64,000 nt of DNA from NCBI GenBank assembly GCA_032622095.1, contig CP136063.1, positions 88,701,980-88,765,979 on the forward strand, in the 5' to 3' direction. The translations under genes were made by a program, and so were the position numbers. Positions 60,252 to 64,000 of this stretch are shown here, in pieces. Under the pieces are notes generated by a model that had not been told where the DNA came from, made no database searches, and worked only from the letters and a program-made list of their open reading frames with translations. The number at the start of each line of letters is the position of its first letter. Positions within the stretch are counted from its first letter, which is position 1. Source of the DNA: Siphonodentalium dalli. Taxonomy: Eukaryota; Mollusca; Scaphopoda; Gadilida; Siphonodentaliidae.

Positions 60252-61306
60252 TACGGTGGCTGGATGAGGACATGGGAAATTTTATTTTTATCTCGTTTAA
60301 ACGAGATAACTATCTCGTTTAAACGAGATAGCAGATGGGAAATTTTATTTTTATCTCGTTTAAACGAGATAACTTATCTCGTTTAAACGAGATCAGAGAT
60401 GGGAAATTTTATTTTTATCTCGTTTAAACGAGATAACTTATCTCGTTTAAACGCGATAGCAGATGGGAAATTTTATTTTTATCTCGTTTAAACGAGATAA
60501 CTTATCTCGTTTAAACGAGATAGTTATAATACAACAGTTACTAGTGGCCAGTCCAGACGGTTGCACCGGGAATGGATATGGAACAACTTGTACCCACCCA
60601 CCACCCCATCCCGCCACCCATAGTATCTTATGCGCCGCAGGCGCTCGTATATAGGTGGTATACCGAAACACCACCCCATCCCATCACCCATAGTATATTG
60701 TGCGCCGCAGGCGCTTGTATATAGGTAGTTACACACCCACCACCCCATCCCGCCACCCATAGTATCTTATGCCCGCATGCGCTCGTATATAGGTAGCTAC
60801 CCACCCACCACACCATCCCATCACTATGGGTGACGTGATGGGTTGGTGGGTGGGTACAACCTATATACGAGCGCCTGCGGCGCATTGGATACTATGGGTG
60901 ATGGGATGGGGTGGTGGGTGGGTAACTATGCTTATATACGAGCGCCTGCGGCGCACAATATACTATGGGTGAAGGGTGGGTAACTACCTATATACGAGCG
61001 CCTGCGGCGCATAAGATACTATGCGTGGCTGGATGTGGTGGTGGGTGGGTAACTACCCATATACGAGCGACTGCGGCGCACAATATACTATGGGTGATGG
61101 GGTGGGGTGGGGTGGTGTTTGGGTACCACCTATATACGAGGGCAACCGTCTGGACTGGCCACTAGTAACTGTTGTATTATAACTATATATCTCGTTTAAA
61201 CGAGATAAAAATAAAATTTCCCATCTGCTATCTCGTTTAAACGAGATAGTTATCTCGTTTAAACTAGATAAAAATAAAATTTCCCATATCCTCATCCAGC
61301 CACGTA
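60252..61306. mobile_element. 1.06-kb foldback element with TATCTCGTTTAAACGAGATA arrays
   Basis: Terminal inverted repeats begin TACGGTGGCTGGATGAGGA on the left and TACGTGGCTGGATGAGGAT on the right (reverse strand), flanked by AAGTTC on both sides (60246-60251, 61307-61312). Intron A at about 4119-4138 shows the empty site. Inside are tandem copies of the 20-bp palindrome TATCTCGTTTAAACGAGATA on ~62-bp spacing. Mirrored ~60-bp repeats (TGCGCCGCAGGCGC, CTCGTATATAGGT, CACCCACCACCCCATCCC) follow, with the centre near 60830. Confidence 0.8.
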
Positions 61307-61316
61307 AAGTTCCCAT

Positions 61317-61642
61317 TTAAGACAACACAATATACGTTTTCCAAACAATCGCGCATTATTCCGTTTCTGAATCAGGAACTTATGTGAATAAGCGAGATCA
61401 CTTAGTCGCTACCATATATGGTATCCATCCAACCCATTTCGCGGTTTAAGTGCTACAGGTCAAAGTTCTGGATTAGCATTCCATATATGGAGTTTCGAAT
61501 ATTCGTGAATGTGCGGAACGGGGCTGGATAGATTCAATATGGTAGCGACTCAGTTGTCTCGCTTATACAGATTGCGTAATGGCTGCTCTCGTCCGAAGAT
61601 TGTGTTCGAAGTGGGGATATTTTATAACTAGAACAGACCTCA
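61317..61642. other. Intron B block homologous to 11268-11430
   Basis: Contains the intact TTAA at 61317-61320 where intron A carries 7.1 kb of inserted DNA. No gene. Confidence 0.6.
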
Positions 61643-62254
61643 ATGCATCTTTCTGGAACTTATAATGTTTGTGGAAAGGTATTTCATGTATTTATCCACC
61701 TATTTCGATGCCGGAAAAAAACAAAAGACATGTGCCTCCAAGGGACGGTCACCAAATGTGTTTATCTGGCCAGGTTTGTCAGCAACTGTTGCTATCTTGG
61801 ACATCTTGTCCGTGTCGGTAGTTCCACAGGTCCCTGGCACAATATGTCTTTGGGTGGTGGGAGTCTATTGTGCCAAGGACCTGTGACTGTGCGTGCCGAT
61901 AATGCATGCGTCTTACTAAAAGACATGAGGCCGGATTTAGGGACTAATTGTGTGATAAATGCATTTAGGTCACACTTGCCAGAATCAAGATTAGAATTAG
62001 TCGTGGATTGTACCCTTTGGAAATCTGCTGTGGTATATATGTCAGTCGCCGAATATTCACGCTTGGAATTTGTGCAGGAGTTTTACAGGGTTCTCGGCTT
62101 TGGAATGAAAGTTAATTCGCAGTATACCAATGATCAAGGGCATCGTTATAGGGTGTGGAAAATTACGCCCGTGGTAATTACAACAAATGCCATAACTATG
62201 TTGAAAATTGGCGGTCGGAATCCAAATTCGAACTTGACCTGTATTTTGGGCTAA
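61643..62254 (+). other. Unassigned open frame inside intron B (203 codons)
   Basis: Plus-strand frame opposite to gene B. I recognise no domain. The stretch from about 61880 (ADNACVLLKDMRPDLGTNCV, then AFRSHLPESRLELVVDCTLW) looks protein-like and is partly shared with 21100-21325, where stops and frameshifts break it. The last ~30 codons run into a known dispersed repeat. It may be a relic of an older gene or transposon; a functional gene is unlikely. Confidence 0.25.
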
Positions 62255-62480
62255 TACACGCACGTATACCAAATGTCATTCGATTCAGTTCAGACTTACT
62301 AATGTTATCATCCGAAAACGAAAATTGAGGGCCACGAGTCGGGTTAAAATTGGCGGGCGGAACCCGAATTCGAAATTGACCTGTATTTTGTGCTAGTAAA
62401 CTCACATACTAAATTTGATTCCATTCAGTTGCAGGAAACTATCTAAACTTATTATCCGGAAACAAATAGTGAACGGATGT
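62150..62480. repeat. ~130-bp dispersed tandem unit in intron B
   Basis: AAAATTGGCGGTCGGAATCC near 62202 and AAAATTGGCGGGCGGAACCC near 62346, with GACCTGTATTTTG(G/T)GCTA in both. Paralogous to 24750-25060. Confidence 0.75.
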
Positions 62481-62671
62481 ACGAACAGACGTCTCGACGG
62501 ACGGACCAATAACATAATACGTCCCGTTTTTTTTAAAATGGGCATATATATAAAACGGTGCCTTCACTTAGTTTAAGCATTGCCCAGCAAATTATTTTCA
62601 CGTTATTAAATTATTTTGTGTCCAAGCTGCTATAATGTATATATAATTATGATATTGCTAGTATAACTCAC

Positions 62672-62711
62672 CTGCTAAGGCTATGAGCACGGCAATCAAG
62701 TAGATCCTCAT
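62672..62711 (-). CDS. Gene B exon 1: signal-peptide exon
   Basis: Forty coding nucleotides read MRIYLIAVLIALA plus one base, followed by donor GTGAGT. Splicing to 56937 completes a valine and continues CASGTPLRGDL, so the secretion signal is split across the intron after residue 13. The residues are identical to gene A exon 1, with only silent or non-coding differences nearby. The ATG is the first one after the TATA box (62760-62767). No alternative signal exists at the start of exon 2 itself: the in-frame ATG at 56948-56950 lies inside the intron before the acceptor, and gene A has ACG at that position, so it is not a conserved start. Confidence 0.78.
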
Positions 62712-62759
62712 CTTTCTTGGTGAACAGTGTTTGTTGTTTGCTCCCTCCGCGTGTAGTAA

Positions 62760-62825
62760 TATTTATACAGGCAAATATACGGAAATAGCAAAGGGAATAA
62801 CCACGGTTACTGCGCATCGCACCTG
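62760..62825 (-). promoter_or_regulatory. Gene B core promoter: TATA box and upstream E-box
   Basis: TATAAATA at 62760-62767, 49 bp upstream of the ATG; CAGGTG at 62820-62825. The conserved leader CACGCGGAGGGAGCAAA lies just downstream of the TATA box, as in gene A. Conserved GATGCGCAGTAACC sits between the E-box and the TATA box. Suggests both paralogs share regulation. Confidence 0.6.
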
Positions 62826-62829
62826 GCGG

Positions 62830-63340
62830 AAGGACGAACCCGACTGACACAGGAAACGAACGTGTTGTAATTATGAAAATTAATAACCATCTGTATTTTA
62901 TGCAAGCATGTAAATTAAGATTTTTGTGTTGTGTGAAAATTCACTTGACGAGAGTTCAAATTCAACGATGAACTGTATCGGTAAAGACCGTGGCCAGGTA
63001 GACACATGTAATCTAATGTGGATCAACGGACACAAACGAAAACCGGAAGTATTATGGAGTCCGAGGCGAGGAATTCTTTTCTCAAAGTTTGCAGACACTT
63101 TCTGACACCATTTTTCTGCAAATAAACACATTTAGACACCACTTCGAAACATGTAAAGGTAAGTGAATATTTCGTCACTAATATTATCAGTTAGAAGCAG
63201 TTGGCATTACTTTATTACTCTATCTCGAGATATCGGCCGTTCGACGCAATTTCAAATTCTGTTCCGCAGATTGTCATTCTATTTCACATTCCATCCCATC
63301 CCGCAGATTGCAATGTCCCGTTGTTTTGGCAAATGGGTCA
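62830..63340. other. Conserved upstream region of gene B (paralog 25380-25960)
   Basis: Collinear with the gene A upstream block, including AACTGTATCGGTAAAG, GTGGATCAACGGACACAAAC, AAAGGTAAGTGAATATTTCG and TTCTGTTCCGCA. No supported ORF. Confidence 0.5.
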
Positions 63341-63559
63341 CATGCTAGACACAACCTGACCATGGGGAAAATATCCAGGTTTTCTGGACCTGAATGATGC
63401 TGAATTGGATACCCCCAGTATATTTTGTAAAGAGGTGCATGTCCAATCTGTGTTAACATACACTCAAGAGACATACTGACATACTGAGTCAATTGCAATG
63501 TCATTTTTAAATGCCCGTTTTGAAGAAAAAAAACAGAACGTATTATGTTATTGGTTGTT

Positions 63560-64000
63560 ACTTTCGTTGTAACTTCTGTTGTCCGTTCGCTTTTTTCTCC
63601 GTTTCCAGATGATAACTTTAGTTTGTCTAAACTTAATGGAAAGAAATTTGGTACGTGGATTTACTAGCACAAAATACAGGTCAATTTCAATTTCGGGTTT
63701 CGCCGGCCAATTTTCACCAGAGTTACGGCCCTTTTTGTTGGAATTTTTACTCAATTTTCGTTTCCGGATGATAACCTCGGTAAATCTGAACTGAATGGAT
63801 TGAAATAAGGTATTTGAGTTTACTAGCCCAAAATACAGGTCAAGTTCGAATTTGGGTTCCACCCGCTATTTTTTGCCGGAGTTATGGTCCTTGGTTTCCG
63901 GATACAAACTTTAGTTTTAGTTGCCTGTCTGTTTTCAAATTTTGTATGTAGATTATACAAATGACAATACAGGTTAAGTTCAAATTTGGATTTGGTCTGC
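63560..64000. repeat. ~130-bp dispersed tandem unit, opposite orientation
   Basis: CGTTTCCAGATGATAACTTT and CGTTTCCGGATGATAACCTC mark successive units near 63599 and 63759, with ACAGGTCAATTTCAATTTCG and ACAGGTCAAGTTCGAATTTG between them. Same family as 62150-62480 on the other strand. Runs to the window edge. Confidence 0.7.

Larger units (their letters stand above)
56938..62671 (-). other. Intron of gene B (5,734 bp)
   Basis: Lies between donor GTGAGT after 62672 and the acceptor before 56937, phase 1. It contains homologous blocks to intron A in the same order, plus two insertions absent from A (59106-59904 and 60252-61306). The first ~1.5 kb (56938-58440) pairs with 1127-2935 and holds no gene that I can support. 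Confidence 0.7.

Overview
The window is animal (metazoan) nuclear DNA, AT-rich and dominated by repeats. Spliced genes with GT-AG introns, APE/RT-type non-LTR retrotransposons, many foldback and TTAA-flanked DNA elements, microsatellites and degenerate ~130-190 bp satellites suggest a marine invertebrate, perhaps a mollusc or another lophotrochozoan. The phylum is a guess from repeat texture. There are no bacterial operons and no CRISPR.

The main content is a tandem pair of paralogous genes on the minus strand, each encoding a secreted, very repetitive, highly charged protein. Both share one architecture. A 40-nt coding exon 1 encodes a hydrophobic signal sequence beginning MRIYLIAVLIALA, with a TATA box about 50 bp upstream and a GTGAGT donor in phase 1. 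A second exon opens with (V)CASG and runs into a long in-frame tandem array. Gene B is complete: exon 1 at 62672-62711, intron of 5734 bp, exon 2 at 48737-56937. It predicts 2746 residues with about 123 copies of a 22-residue (66-bp) unit. Gene A has exon 1 at 25226-25265, an intron of 24099 bp, and exon 2 from 1126 running off the left edge. Its array uses a 23-residue (69-bp) unit with the same core but a different linker. The spliced frame is the only one that joins a signal peptide to the array. It is one of several frames left open by the 66-bp period, so the other giant open frames over the array are shadows.

The two introns and the two upstream regions are recognisably homologous (1127-4140 with 56938-60250; 11268-11430 with 61317-61480; 21100-21325 with 61890-62115; 24690-25960 with 62130-63330). 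The locus is therefore an old segmental tandem duplication, and the length difference between introns comes from later insertions. Comparing the introns gives empty sites for several elements: a TTAA-flanked insertion block at 4142-11267 in A, a TA-flanked element at 59106-59904 in B, and a foldback at 60252-61306 in B.

Layout: 1-1126 gene A exon 2; 1127-25225 intron A, including a 3.1-kb Harbinger-like palindrome, TTAA-type MITEs, a ~3-kb degenerate satellite inside a 4.1-kb inverted-repeat bracket, and LINE fragments; 25226-25371 gene A exon 1 and promoter; 26-44 kb intergenic repeats (1.4-kb foldback, 160-bp array, MITEs, a tRNA-like SINE, LINE remnants, microsatellites, a ~0.7-kb direct duplication); 44214-47924 a nearly full-length non-LTR retrotransposon ORF broken by two single-base frameshifts; 48737-62711 gene B; 62712-64000 gene B promoter and upstream repeats. 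Function of the paralogs is unknown. Extracellular matrix, adhesive or mucus protein, or a multi-copy propeptide are possibilities that the sequence does not decide.
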